From the NCBI GenBank assembly GCA_012931725.1, contig CM022951.1:33275308-33339307 (forward strand): a DNA stretch of 64,000 nt. Reading direction: 5' to 3'. A program made the translations under genes and the position numbers. Shown piece by piece: positions 47,876 through 59,785 of the stretch. The notes below the pieces were generated by a model that was given only the letters and a program-made list of their open reading frames with translations, did no database searches and had not been told where the DNA came from. The stretch comes from Litsea cubeba (lineage: Eukaryota > Streptophyta > Magnoliopsida > Laurales > Lauraceae). How positions within the stretch are numbered: the first letter of the stretch is position 1; each line of letters opens with the position of its first letter.

Positions 47876-48505
47876 ATAAACCCGGACTTTAGGAATTCGG
47901 CCGAGTGTTCGAACTCGAGGCCTCCTTCCAGGGCTGTGAACCCTTGGAGTGGGGTAAAACCCTGACTTTAGGAATTCGGCCGAGTGTTCGAACTCGAGGC
48001 CTCCTTCCAGGGCTACGAACTCTTGGAGTGGGGTAAAACCCTGACTTTAGGAATTCGGCCGAGTGTTCGAACTCGAGGCCTCTTTCCAGGGCTACGAACC
48101 CTTGGAGTGGGGTAAAACCCTGACTTTAGGAATTCGACCGAGTGTTCGAACTCGAGGCCTCCTTCCAGGGCTACGAACCCTTGGAGTGGGGTAAAACCCC
48201 GACTTTAGGAATTCGGCCGAGTGTTCGAACTCGAGGCCTCCTTCCAGGGCTACGAACCCTTGGAGTGGGGTAAAACCCCGACTTTAGGAATTCGGCCGAG
48301 TGTTCGAACTCGAGGCCTCCTTCCAGGGCTACGAACCCTTGGAGTGGGGTAAAACCCCGACTTTAGGAATTCGGCCGAGTGTTCGAACTCGAGGCCTCCT
48401 TCCAGGGCTACGAACCCTTGGAGTGGGGTAAAACCCTGACTTTAGGAATTCGGCCGAGTGTTCGAACTCGAGGCCTCCTTCCAGGGCTACGAACCCTTGG
48501 AGCTA
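47876..48505. repeat. 79-bp tandem array, 8 copies
   Basis: GAATTCGGCCGAGTGTTCGA begins each unit at about 47893, 47972, 48051, 48130, 48209, 48288, 48367 and 48446. Units are almost identical, so the expansion is recent. Confidence 0.92.
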
Positions 48506-48634
48506 GTCTTTCTGGCACTCGCCGAGATGGAGAAGCCTGGGTGTACGAACCCGAGGGCAGTCTCGTTGGCACTGGCCGAGACCAACATGAGGCCGAACCT
48601 GTGAAGCGCGTAGCTAGCACGGGGGCGATTCCAA

Positions 48635-49050
48635 CATGAGGTCGTTAGATGCGGTCGAGACCAGCATGAGGCCGAAACCAGCATGAGGTGGAAACCAGCA
48701 CGTGGACGGACCAGCATGAGGTCGTTAGATGCGGTCGAGACCAGCATGAGGCCGAAACCAGTGTGAGGTGGAAACCAGCACGTGGACGGACCAGCATGAG
48801 GTCGTTAGTTGCTGTCGAGACCAGCATGAGGCCGAAACCAGCGTGAGGTGGAAACCAGCACGTGGACGGACCAGCATGAGGTCTTTAAATGCGGTCGAGA
48901 CCAGCATGAGGCCGAAACCAGTGTGAGGTGGAAACCAGTACGTGGACGGACCAGCATGAGGTCGTTAGATGCTGTCGAGACCAGCATGAGGCCGAAACCA
49001 GTGTGAGGTGGAAACCAGCACGTGGACGGGCCAGCATGAGGTCGTTTGGA
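48635..49050. repeat. 80-bp tandem array, 5 copies
   Basis: GAGGTCGTTAGATGCGGTCG recurs at 48639, 48719, 48799, 48879 and 48959, with a partial copy at 49039. Each unit holds three AGCATGAGG- or AGTGTGAGG-type sub-repeats. Minus-strand frames through it are artefacts. Confidence 0.92.
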
Positions 49051-49144
49051 GGCCAAGGAGCCTGGGTGTGTCTACCCGAGGACTTGGGTGCCGCGAGTCA
49101 CGCCTGAGTGTATAAAACGACCCCAGGGTGAGCTTGGTGGCTCT

Positions 49145-49375
49145 GAAGCTGACAGCGGTAGAGGACCGTGCGATCAAGGCTGACAGCAGAGGACCGTGCC
49201 ATCGAAATAACGGTAGAGGGTCGTACGATCGAAGCCGACAGTAGAGGGTCGTGCCGGTGTCATCGAAGCTGACGGCGCCATCGAAGCTGACAGTAGAGGA
49301 CCGTGCCGCCGAAATGACGGTAGAGGGTCGTGCGATCGAAGCTGATGGGCGGTCGAAGCTAAGTGACAGAAGACG
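49145..49375. repeat. short tandem array, unit about 25-35 bp
   Basis: Variants of GAAGCTGACAGCGGTAGAGG and GGTCGTGCGATCGAAG, about eight imperfect copies, third minisatellite of element D. Confidence 0.75.
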
Positions 49376-49376
49376 G

Positions 49377-50448
49377 TTAGCCGCCCCCCGAGCTAGAAGA
49401 GACTTCTGCAGAGCTGGGGGCTGCTAGCGAGCTGGAGACATTCGCTGAGCTGGAGACGTCCGCCAAGCTGGGGACATCCGCCGAATTGGAGGCGTCGGCC
49501 GAACTGGAAGCGCCTGCCGAGCCAGAAGCGATCTGGTCGCTGTCGCGGAGGTTGAACTGCTCCCGGGCTTGGGCTTCGTCCGCCTCCTGCCGGATGAATC
49601 GATTTATCCTAGTCATCAGTGCTGCCATAGTGACCACGGGATACATGACCAAGCTGCTTCGGAGCTCGTTGCCTGGTAGGAGGGCTTGTTGGAAAGACAT
49701 GACTGTTATTGCCTCTGAGGCATTCTCGATCTGGCTGTAGACAGCCCAGAACCTTTTTGGCGAACTGCGTGATGCTCTCGGTCTGCTTCATTCTGAGGGC
49801 CATCAGGTCGGCGGCTGACCTGGGGATGACCCCGTGAACTTGGAACTTCGTCATGAAGGAACTCCGGAGCTGCTGCCAACTTTTGATTGATCCCGGGGGG
49901 AGTGCGCAGAACCATTTTAGGGGGAGGTCCCCGAGGCTGGAAGAGAAGATTCTGCAGCTCAGGTGGCCTGCACCGCCCCACACCGACATCCTCTGAGTGA
50001 AGTGCCGGAGGTGTGCTGCCTGGTCCGAGGTTCCGCCGTAAACGACGAACCTTGGGACTTTGAAATCTTTAGGAAGGGGGAAGCTTCTGATTTCTGGAGA
50101 GAAGGGAGATGTGCCGAAATCGTCAGAGTTCACCTGAACCTGAGCGAAGCCGGCCATCTCCACGTGCTGCTGCACTGCTTGCTCTATGCGTCGATCGAGC
50201 CACTCTCTGGAGTCGCGGTTGTTACCCGAGCTCTCGCCATGGGCCCGGTTACCTCTGTTGTTCTTCGGGGTGCGCCTTTTGGAAGGCAGAGTCGAGGTCG
50301 AATCCTCAGAGGATGAACTTGATCGAGTATCCTGCTGTCGGTCGCCTGCTTGGCCAGATCTTGCTCCTGACCTCTCCCGGCGGGGGACCGTCGGCAGCTG
50401 TGTCGACAGTGTGATAGGTTCATTTTCCTTTCTGGTTCTTCGAGGCAT
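49377..50448 (-). pseudogene. gag of element D, one frameshift
   Basis: The Met at 50448 begins MPRRTRKENEPI. A basic, Ser-rich N-terminus is followed by the gag core (KDFKVPRFVVYGGTSDQAAH, LPLKWFCALPPGSI, MTKFQVHG). In a run of five A near 49757 the reading frame changes. The continuation (VYSQIENASEAI, then MSFQQALLPG) runs to a stop at 49377, ending in Ala/Ser-rich repeats. No zinc knuckle is seen. The frameshift may be a mutation of this copy or a sequencing error in a homopolymer; a programmed shift is less likely. Confidence 0.8.
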
Positions 50449-50494
50449 GGTGTTTGGAAAGATTGAGAAGGTTGGGAAGGCTGGGATATTGCTT

Positions 50495-50511
50495 TCCCAC
50501 AGACGGCGCCA
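50495..50511 (-). other. primer-binding site of element D
   Basis: TGGCGCCGTCTGTGGGA on the minus strand, two bases from the 5' LTR. Confidence 0.88.
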
Positions 50512-50513
50512 AT

Positions 50514-51363
50514 TGTAGGTGCAAAAATGTTACCCACAAGAATAGGGGGTGCCTTAGAGGACTTATCCAGATGAGATTAGGGACACCGATGCCTGCGCCT
50601 GGAGCCTGAGAAAAGGAAGAAGAAACGTAGGTCAGAGGACCCTGGCCTGGGCGGCGTAAGGCTCTCCGATGCCTAAGTCAGTATATGAACTGGACAGAGG
50701 ATGGATATTTTTGGGGAAGAAGATGGCGTACCAGAATGGTCTCTGCGTTGGCCTCCCCGCTCTGGAGCTGTAGCTGTGTTTATATAGAGGAAGAGAGGAG
50801 AAGAGAGGGGACAAAGAGGTAGGAACTTGTCTCATCATAGCCCACTCTGTCAGGTACTAGGGAGGCGCAGTCCCATCGTAGCCTACTTTTCTTTAATTGC
50901 AGTCCCATCGAGCCTCATCATGGTACTTTGGGAGCTGTGGACGGCGATCTATCAGGAGATATGGGCTATCCCCTTGTCTTGTCGCACGGGCCGTAGCGTG
51001 CTTGAGCGTCTGTGGGAGGACAGCTGTCAGTGCTCAGTACTTTCATCGGTATGAGGCGCTTGGCCGAGATGGAGTGTCTCGCCGGGTGAGGACCTGGCGG
51101 AGATGTAGGGCCCTGGCACTGTTGCCGAAGTGGAAGGGGCTGGCACTGTCGCCGAGCTGGGCAGCCGAAGTCGGGACGACATGGCTTGGCTAGAGATTTC
51201 TGGCAAAGGTGCCGAGATGAAGCACTAGGCCGACGTAGGGTGCTTTGGCCGAAGTGGATCCTGCCGAGGTGAAATGCCTGGCTGAGATGGACCTAGCTGG
51301 TGCGGGAACCCGAGATGGATCATCTGGACGGGACTCTGATGAGTTCGGGAATTTCCCCACACA
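50514..51363 (-). repeat. 5' LTR of element D
   Basis: Pair of 46585-47435. The minus-strand TATA box is at about 50779-50786, so U3 is the right-hand 575 bases. Confidence 0.92.
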
Positions 51364-51368
51364 GTCTC

Positions 51369-51518
51369 TCTCTTTAGGAAAACAAAACTTAAACTATTGT
51401 AAAATAAAAGATAATATCTCACATGTTTCTTTTTTCGTTGACATTTTCAGACACTAATTGAGCAAAACCGACAACAAGTTAAAACAAATCCTTGTTGAAA
51501 ACCCTCAGCTTACCAAAG

Positions 51519-51549
<31 letters not shown>

Positions 51550-52505
51550 ATGCATGCTTGTATGAGAGAAATTATCCTAAATGGCTTGGCCGTACTTATA
51601 CACAAATGATTGTGATATCTATGACCTAGGGGTTCACGTACTCCCCCTAGCCCACTGCCGATAAATCCTACCCACCCACCTAATGAATTTAGTAGTTACT
51701 TTAATTTTTACCTTCATCTGAGTTTTACTACTTGGATTGGTCATGAAAAAAAATCAGCTAGCGGCTAAAAGTTGTACAACTCTGAGGCCTGGAAACCAAG
51801 GGTTAAAATGATCAGGTGGTCCCACTTTTTGCATGCACCCGGGTCATACGTCTACATTCAAACCCCCCCCCCCCCCCCCATGTTTTTAATGCATCTAGGT
51901 GGTTCTCTCCCAACCGGACATGGCTTGCTCTATAACTGCCTCTATACATATTACATGTTATATATATATATATATATATGCAAATGTTAAGACTAAGATT
52001 AGCTCAGTTTAGTCGTCAAATAAGGAGAACAGGTCAAATAAAGAGAAGAAGAGAAAAAAAAAAATGATCATCTCAATTTGATATGCTCCCCATTTTTGTT
52101 ATAGCCCAACCCAACACGCACACTTAAAAAAAGAGAGAGAGAAATAGCAGAACAAAACGCCATAACAAATCAACCAATGCATTGAACAAAAAAACTCTTT
52201 AGATTTTTGTTCTACCAATCTATATTGTTCCCTCCCCTCCCCGCAACAAAACAACCTAAATCTAAAGATATGCATGAATGAAGACAAATGCTAATTGAAT
52301 CTAGAAATATTTTCTTAACTGAAACGAGGCCCTTCAATAAAGGGCTAGGATAATACCACGGGCCTGATTCTTTGGTCCTATTCCAATCCATAAGTTAGGA
52401 TTCCGGGAGATTGATGCTATCAATCTGTGGTGGCCCATTAATGATTTGGTAATCCAACATTCTCTCATTATTGTGGTGTCAAACAGTGTTTGTAGCTGAG
52501 AGCTA

Positions 52506-52564
<59 letters not shown>

Positions 52565-53834
52565 GAGGCTATTTAGAGAAATATCTAAGTCTATTTATGA
52601 TATTGTAGAGTTAAAGTTAGAATCTCATCCCGTATAGTATTGGAACTTCCTTTAACTTCTCCATTGATGCAACCAAACACCATTAAGTTAAATTGATGAC
52701 TGTTTGGGTGTTTGACCTAAGTGCCCAGAGCACGGAGCGGGAGCGGTGAAACGCTAAGTTTTAAAATAATTATATATCCGGAGCGCCTACGGAGCGCTTA
52801 ACTAATGTGCACAAATATATCTTATCCATATATTCAAGTATAAAAAATAGAGAAGAATAATTAACTTTGCAATTTAATCATATAAAATAGACAATAATTA
52901 ATAAGTCAAAAGAATTTTCTTCATTCAAAAGATAAATATCAAGCTTTACAGGAAAAAAATGTACAAAAAATCAAAATTCTACACAGTTCGCTCTATATTT
53001 GGTCGAACCGCGCTCCGAGGATGATTGAACCGCGCTCCTATGACGAATCCGCTTCGAAAGCGCCGATCTGCGTTTTCGGAGCGGGATAGAGAGGGCTGGA
53101 AGAAGGTTCTGGGCACTAAGTGTTTGACACAACTCACCTTTATTTCCTAGTAAAATTACCAAACAACCTCGATCTTAGAGAAAAGGTCAAACCTTCAACT
53201 GGTAAATAGGGCGGTTGATGCAGGCCCTGAGGTTAGGGCTTACATGGAAGTGCCGAAGCACAACCTATGCCGAAGCGCGTGTCCGAAGACATTTCAAAAG
53301 TTTCCGTAGAGATGATAACGAGGACTCACCTCAATGGAAAATCCCAAATTTAGTTAATCAACTCTCTAAGAACTTCTCTTACAATGCATATAAATAAGAA
53401 ATAAAAGTTAATGGCTAAGAAAACCTAATAATATAACTTAGGAAATAGAATAAGAATCCTAATGAAATTGAAAACTAAATCCTAATTACAACTTTTAAAT
53501 AAAATAAGAAATCTAATAACAAATAAAACTTAAATCTACATGGACCCTATACATGTGGCCTGAAGTCCATCTGCATCATTCTCCCCGGCTTGGAAAGAAC
53601 TTGACATCGAGTTCGTTAAAAGTACGACTGGGTCGAATATCAATAAGACGAACTTCCGATTCGTAGGTCCATTTGCATCACTCAACCTTGCACAAGTTCA
53701 TGTTTCCAATTGAAAAGGGCCTGTCATTTAATATTGGAATGTGTGGGTACTTCTTCGTTACCCTGGTGTTCTACTAAATGGGCATATACCATCCATAATA
53801 TATATATATATATATATTTACATGATGGTTTCAG
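51369..53834. other. no gene seen; microsatellites
   Basis: (CT)n at 51521-51544 and 52508-52562, a run of C at 51863-51879, (TA)n at 51961-51979 and 53801-53817. A possible small DNA transposon lies at 52721-53116. The frame at 53215-53397 shows no motif. Confidence 0.55.
52721..53116. mobile_element. possible MITE with TAA target duplication
   Basis: GTGCCCAG at 52721 and CTGGGCAC at 53116 face each other, with TAA on both sides. GC-rich ends with GGAGCGGGAGCGG- and CGGAGCGGGAT-like strings enclose an AT-rich middle. TAA duplications would fit a Harbinger-type element. The inverted repeat is short, so the call is weak. Confidence 0.35.
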
Positions 53835-54936
53835 GCACAAATTTTGCTTGGAATGGTACAACCTCCCCAAGTGGTATGCTTTTTGCATCTCTTTATATAT
53901 TTACTTGGGTATAGTTATTGAGATTTGCTTAAACAAACACACCCACCCAGGCCCAGGGCTGCAATTAATATGATAATGGTTTTCAACTTAATGAACACTT
54001 TTATTTCAATAACTTAAAAAATGTCATTTGTTATTTTGTTGTTAAGAATTCTATCTAAATATGTATTGTGGCTGTCATTTTCAATACTTACCACTTATCC
54101 CATATGCGCATGCCCACATAAGTTAAAACAAAAACACGCACTCATGCTCAATGGTGGTGCCCTTATATTTATATTGCTATGTGCATTGTTAACAATCTAC
54201 CTCTCTTCTTCTATTTAGATGCCTAACATAAAGCAGGCATTGTCGTAGACTCCCCCCGCAATCAGCACAACCCGGGCAACAACTAAATGTTCAAACAGGA
54301 GTGCGTGGTCAAGCAAGTTTATCTTAGCCCCAAAGCTCGATCAGACAACAACTCCCAAATCAGCCCTCTATTTCTGTCCCATCTAATGCCCCACCTGTAA
54401 CCCTTTAATCCCAAATTGCACCATCAAATTCCATTCAGACAATCTAGCAAGCCAGTGGCCATTTGAGTACACAACCAACCACCAGTCGCTTCCGCATTCC
54501 TCCCAGATTCATAACCCCCCTCTTCCCCCACTTCATTCGACCCCACAACCCTCGACCCATAAATCCGAGCTGCATAGTGTTGTCAGCCAGGCAGAACAAC
54601 CTTTACAGACTGCTGGAATTCTTCATCGGCGATCTACAGCCTCAACCAAGGCCACTTTTCATGCAGCTGTTTCCTCATCAGATTCATTTTCAGATGGCTC
54701 CTAATATGGGTTTTCCACCACCTCAGCAGCTTCAATCACAATCTACTATGATTATTGGTTGTTCTTCCATAAATATTGTATTATATGATGCGTTGTTTTT
54801 CTAATACTTAATCATCTAGACAAACTTATGAAAGATCTTTCAGCCAAGTTCAAACAACCCTCAGGGTAGCATTGTCTTCACTTCCACAAGGACAACCACT
54901 AATGCCAAATCAACTACCAAATCAGCAGCTCTATCA
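53835..54936 (+). pseudogene. CSTF64: CSTF64 (cleavage stimulation factor 64) fragment
   Basis: CSTF64 binds pre-mRNA downstream of poly(A) sites. Exon 53835-53870 encodes AQILLGMVQPPQ between CAG and GTGG. Exon 54219-54936 begins MPNIKQA and continues through Gln/Pro-rich sequence to PNQQLYQ before GT. These are the hinge and Pro/Gln region of the plant protein. The RNA-binding and C-terminal domains are not in the window. The long exon has several stops at positions where Gln codons are expected, frame changes and an insertion of about 85 bases near 54752-54835. Dead copy. The copia element at 55010 sits in the following intron. Confidence 0.7.
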
Positions 54937-55009
54937 GGTATTCTAATCTTCTGTCATTGGACTTATTAGTAGGCTGCCACACTATTTTCTTTTAATAAGA
55001 GATGGATCC

Positions 55010-56109
55010 AATTTGGTTGGACGGATTTATTCCAATAGATCCATGGATATAATTGATAGAAGGGCATGCTTGTAGTAATTGGGAAGTTTAGTGACTTATT
55101 GTAATTATTCATAAGACTGGCGTACAATTGCATTTATTAAGTGGACTTATTTGCAATTAACTGTGTCCGTAGTTCACATGAGATGTGGGGTCCAGAATCC
55201 TAGTTGGAGCCAGATTCTAAGAAATCCCTGGTGGTTACCATGCTAGCCCTAATAAAAGAAGGTAACTAATCCAATTGAAACTCTTAAAGGAAGGAAGAGC
55301 AGGACACATACTAAGAATAGAAGTGAGACTTCTAATCTTGCTTTTAGAGGAGGTGTTCTATAAACTATAAATAAAAGGTGAGGGTTAGAAATTTCTACCC
55401 AACAATAATCTCTTAAGTTTCTTTCTCTCTTCCTCCTATACCTCCTCGGGTTTCCTACAAGAATGCTAGGGTATTCTTCTCCTTGGAGATCCCATCATTC
55501 TTCTTGAGAAGTTCTCCAAGAGAGGGTAGTAGCATGGAAGAACATAAAGGAAAAAGGAGATCATAATCTACGAAAATAGTTTTCGTAGAGATCGAGTTTT
55601 CAACTTCTCGATTGGAGCACAACCAAGCTCCAAAGGTTTAGATCTATTACCTATTTGCTTGAGTAGATCTAGTTGTGCTTGTTTGTTTCTTGATCTATCT
55701 TCTTGATGGATTATTTGATCTTAATCAATGAGATTAGGGTTTTAGATCTTGGGGTTGGGTTTTTGGCCTTATGGGTATTCGATCTCTGTATTAAGTGTGT
55801 CAAAAGTTTATGAAAACTTATCCACGAGGCTCACCTACTACGTACTACCAACAATTGGTATCAGAGCGATCCCTATATTCTCATCGCGTTAGATCGGTCT
55901 TCTAGATCTAGTCTCTACATGAGATGTGGAGTGAATGGATTTAGGGTTGTGTAAGGATAATTTTTTTTATGTTTTTATGCATGTATTATGTTTTCTGTAT
56001 GCATGAGAAGGAACTGGCTGAGCAAAAATCGTTGTTTTTCTGTACACAGCGTGTTGGGCGCTTGAGCGGATTCATCCCCGCTCGAACGGACCCAGTTTCT
56101 GCAGGAGGG
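55010..56109 (+). mobile_element. 5' end of a copia element: LTR, primer site, leader
   Basis: TTGGTATCAGAGC at 55855-55867 is a tRNA-Met primer site preceded by ACTACCAACA, the probable LTR end at 55853. A TATA box (TATAAATA) is at 55366-55373. The left LTR border is uncertain, because no second LTR is in the window. The leader is cut at 56109 by insertion of copy E. Confidence 0.7.
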
Positions 56110-58761
56110 TGATGGACCGCGCTCCAATGCTCGGTTCCTACCGAGGTCGGCGGACGTGGGAGTCCGTTTGGTTCCGACCCTTTCGTAACTAGGGGGCAGG
56201 GGCGTGCATCAACATTTCTTTTTTTAGTGTGGGTGTGCCAGATTTTCTATTTTTACTTGGAATTGCAAGTGGTGATCCGGAGATCAACCTTCGCAAGTAA
56301 AAAGGAAATCAACTTCTTTCAAGTTTTCCATTGCACATATATTTAAGAAAAGAGACATTTTCTTGATTTGCCGTGAAAGGCGATTTTTTTGGCATTTATA
56401 GCCGATTTTGGCGTTTATAGCCGATTTTTGGCGTTTATAGCCGATTTTGGCGTTTATAGCCGATTTACAATCCTTATCAATAATGAAAGACAAGAGTTGT
56501 GATTTTTTGTCTCTTTTGAAAAAATACAAACTACAATGAAAAGCAAGAAAAGGAGGATCTAACTTCTCAGGAGATTGTGGGGGACCCGTTTAGATTGACG
56601 GTCGCAAGCCATATGTGGGCTTCGCCATCATCCATGCAGATGAGAATAGAGGATGCTATTGATTCGCTTGGCTTGGCTATAACCTCAGGTTTTTAGAGAA
56701 CAAAGACCAAAAGAAGGTCATATGTCCAATGAAAAGCCGAGTAGACGGGCTGAAAAGCCACATCTAAGCCATTGGCGGCAGAAGGAGAAGGCAAGGACCT
56801 TGGGGGGGGGGGGTACCCCCAAGGGACTTTTGTCACCTTGTTGCGGTGGCCGGTGTAGAACTTCCGCAGAGTTTTCTCTCTTTTTCCTTTCTCTGGATTT
56901 CTGTGCTTCTATCTGTCTGTGTGTTTGTGCTTTTTTTCTGATGGTCTGTGTTTTTTTTTTCTTGGAGAGCTCTCCTATTTATAGGCTTTTAGGTGGCCAT
57001 TTAGGAGGGTTTATGAGCTTTGATTGTCATAAAGCTACATAAAGGGAGGAGTTACAGAATTGAATTCTTTATTTTGTAACTCCTTTTTCTTGGCTTCTGA
57101 TTGGCCGGAGGAGATTGAGGGCATTTATTGGCCTTTAATCGCCATGATGGGAGGAGTTTCATGGGTTAAATGCCATGAATCTCTTGACTTGTAACTCCCG
57201 AATGCTTACTTCTGATTGGGCCGTCCAAAGAAATGGATTAATGACTGTAATAAAGCTAGTCAATTAATCGCATTAAGTGGTCGCCGAGCAGCTGAAGAGT
57301 CGCGGGCCGTGCCACGTCTTTTGGGATTCTTCTGTCGATGATCATCGATGGATCTTCATGTAGATCGACATCAGATGACCATGTAATTTCAGGTGTTTGT
57401 TGCCAACAGCGGGTCGGTGCCATCTGTCCTGTCGATTTCTCGATCGGTCGGGTAGAAAGCACACTTTTTTTTGGTTGACCGGGTGGCGATCAATATTGTT
57501 TTCGATACTCTTGATGATTGACCCGTGTTTTGGACGGATGTCAGAGGACTTGGTGTCTCAAAAGCGTGAATTTTGGAAAGTACCAGAGGCTGGGCTCTTC
57601 GAATCGCGAAAAAACGGCGAAAACCGGGGTTTCCGGGGCCTTCCCGGCGACCCCGGGCTCCAAGGTCGCCGGCGACCCTGGCCCAGGGTCACAGGGGCCT
57701 GCGACCTTCGGCCAGGGTCGCAGGAGCCTGCGACCCTGGGGGGGTTTTCCCCCCTTTGTGTCCCGTTTTGTGTCCGGTTTTGCTGTTTTTCGATTCTTTT
57801 TCCTTCTGTATTTTTCCTTGACATTTTGACCATTTATTGGCCTGATTTCTTTGTAGGAAACCTGATGAGAATCCTTGTATTTTATTTTACAAAGTTTCCA
57901 ATTTCCTGAGAAAGCCGAAGACTTTGTCGCGCAGAGCTGCCGATTTTCCGTCAGAAGCTGAAACTGGGCCAAACGATGTCGGAATGACCTGAAATTTGGT
58001 GTGAAGCCTCCTGAGCAATAAATAAGACCAACCATAGGCTTTTGTTTGAGTTTTAAAGCCGTTTGGGGTCCTATCACCAGTAGACTTGTTTTTTATCGCG
58101 ATGAAGATGTCGCGGTTTGATGTGCGGTCAACCGATGTCCGATTGACTTGAAATTTGACAGGGAACCTATTGGAGTCATTTTAAGATGATCCATAGGCTC
58201 TGTCTTGGAAACCATGGTCCCGGAGAGCTTTGCCGCCGAGAGGCCTGATTTGGCTTCCGAGCGTCAAACTATGGTCAAATGTTGTGGAAATGACCTGAAA
58301 TTTGACGTGTAGCCCTTTATAAGCATTTTGAAGCCGTCCATGTGTTCTATCTGATGAGTAATGGCCTCGGTGGTTCTCGCCACCGAGAGGCTTGATTTAG
58401 CTGTTCGAGGGTTGATGTAGGGTCAAACGTTGTCGGTTTGACTCGGAACTTGACGTGGAGCCTTTTGGAAGTATTTTGAGACCATCCATCGGCCCTGATC
58501 GAAGATTTGGTGTCTCCGATGCTTTTGCTGCCGAGAGCTCCTTTTCGGCTGTCGGAGAAGCGAAGTTAGGCCAAATGATTTTGCAATGGCCCGAAACTTC
58601 TTGTGTACTCCTCTTTTGGCTGTCTGGAAGAATCTTGCAGTTTTTGTTTGATTCTGACAAGATTTGATTTTTGGAAGCAGCATTGCCTATTTATGGCAGG
58701 TTGCGACTTCATGTAGCTCTTTGGATCTTGAAGAGGCAAAGTGACATTTTTGGTGTCAACA
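56110..58761 (-). repeat. 3' LTR of copy E (2652 bp)
   Basis: Matches 11238-13785. Two expansions explain the extra length: two more GGCGTTTATAGCCGATTTT units near 56410-56450 and about 60 bases of GC-rich repeat near 57680-57745. TATA box at 56976-56983 on the minus strand. Confidence 0.92.
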
Positions 58762-58776
58762 AATGCCCCTTCGAGG
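58762..58776 (-). other. polypurine tract of copy E
   Basis: The minus strand reads CGAAGGGGCATT directly before the LTR start TGTTGACACC. Short but in the right place. Confidence 0.6.
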
Positions 58777-58984
58777 TACAGCGACGAGTTGCTTAACTTT
58801 TGTAGTCGATGTGCCTCGAAGAGATTTTTGAAGGAGAGCCTGTGACTTGACCAAGAGTCTTTGAGCAGTCTTTCTTTTTGGTATTTGTAGCCTTTTGAGC
58901 TTCCAGGGGAATTTTATGGTAGTGAAAGGGATCACATACCATCTCGAGGCAAAGTTTTGAAGATGACATCAGGGATGTGGATTT

Positions 58985-59215
58985 GGGTTTTGACCTTGTG
59001 ACCTAACAGGCTATATGTGGCAGGTTAGGGGGTCGGGTTTGGTTTTGATCGTGTGACCCAACAAGCTGTATGTGGAATGTTGGGGGATCAATTTTGGTTT
59101 TGATCTTGTAACCTAACAGGCTGTATGTGGCAAGTTAGGGGATCAGGTTTTTGTTTTTGGTTTTGGTCTTGTGACCTAACAGGCTGTATGTGGCAAGTTA
59201 GGGGACCAGGATTTG
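58985..59215. repeat. about 60-bp tandem repeats, 4 copies
   Basis: Units with TTGTGACCTAACAGGCTGTA and TGTGGCAAGTTAGGGGATC. No gene between 58777 and 59500. Confidence 0.75.
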
Positions 59216-59514
59216 GTTTGATTTTTGTGGAATGTCAATTTCAAGATTTTGGCTCAATTTGGTAGATGAGGCTGGATGGTTTGATTTTTGGAAGCTTATG
59301 GGGCTTGAAATTTTCCTTTGTATGGTCCAATCAACTCAAAAGAGGCATGGAACCATTTTTGTATGCTCTTGGTAAGAGGGATTTCTCTTTGACTAAAAGC
59401 CCAAAATAATAATTTTTTTTTTTGTGCCTAGGTGGTCAAACCTGGCTCATATGGGCTAACCCATGGGACCTTAAGCTTTTGAAATGGCTTAGATCTCATA
59501 TGGTGTCATTTTTG

Positions 59515-59715
59515 TAAAGAATATCCAAAAATATCTCATTCGGATAGAGAATATCTAAGAATATCTTTACTTGGAGAAAATCTCTCATGATCCCTTTATT
59601 TTGGGATAGGATATCTCAAGATATCTTTCTTTTGGGAAAGAATCCGTCATCGATTTCTTTTTAGGAGAAAATCCTTCAAGATATCTTTCTTTTGGGAAAG
59701 AATCTTTCTAATCTC
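59515..59715 (+). promoter_or_regulatory. repeats upstream of the antisense gene
   Basis: Five imperfect units of about 40 bases rich in AAGATATCTTTCTTTTGGGA and AATATCT. One match to the evening element AAAATATCT is at 59528-59536. They lie 70-270 bases before the TATA box, where enhancer-type sites would be. A function is inferred only from position. Confidence 0.4.
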
Positions 59716-59785
59716 TTTCTTTTGGTAAGGTTACTAATTAGTAATACTTACCTCTTTCTTCTTTCCTTCTTTGGTTTGCTCTTCT

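Larger units (their letters stand above)
46585..51363 (-). mobile_element. gag-only gypsy element D (non-autonomous)
   Basis: Complete structure: LTRs 46585-47435 and 50514-51363 (about 850 bp, very similar), five-base target duplication GTCTC at 46580-46584 and 51364-51368, primer-binding site, purine tract and a gag gene. There is no protease, RT or integrase. Three tandem arrays fill 47876-49375 where pol would be. Such gag-only elements depend on enzymes from related elements. The primer site matches the ancestral form of the one in element B. Confidence 0.92.

Noticed and set aside
48487..49177. Several minus-strand frames with repeated MLVSTASNDLMLV-type peptides
   Set aside because: They are translations of the 80-bp minisatellite of element D.
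47876..49375. CRISPR-like regular repeats
   Set aside because: Units are contiguous with no variable spacers and lie inside a plant LTR element; they are minisatellites.
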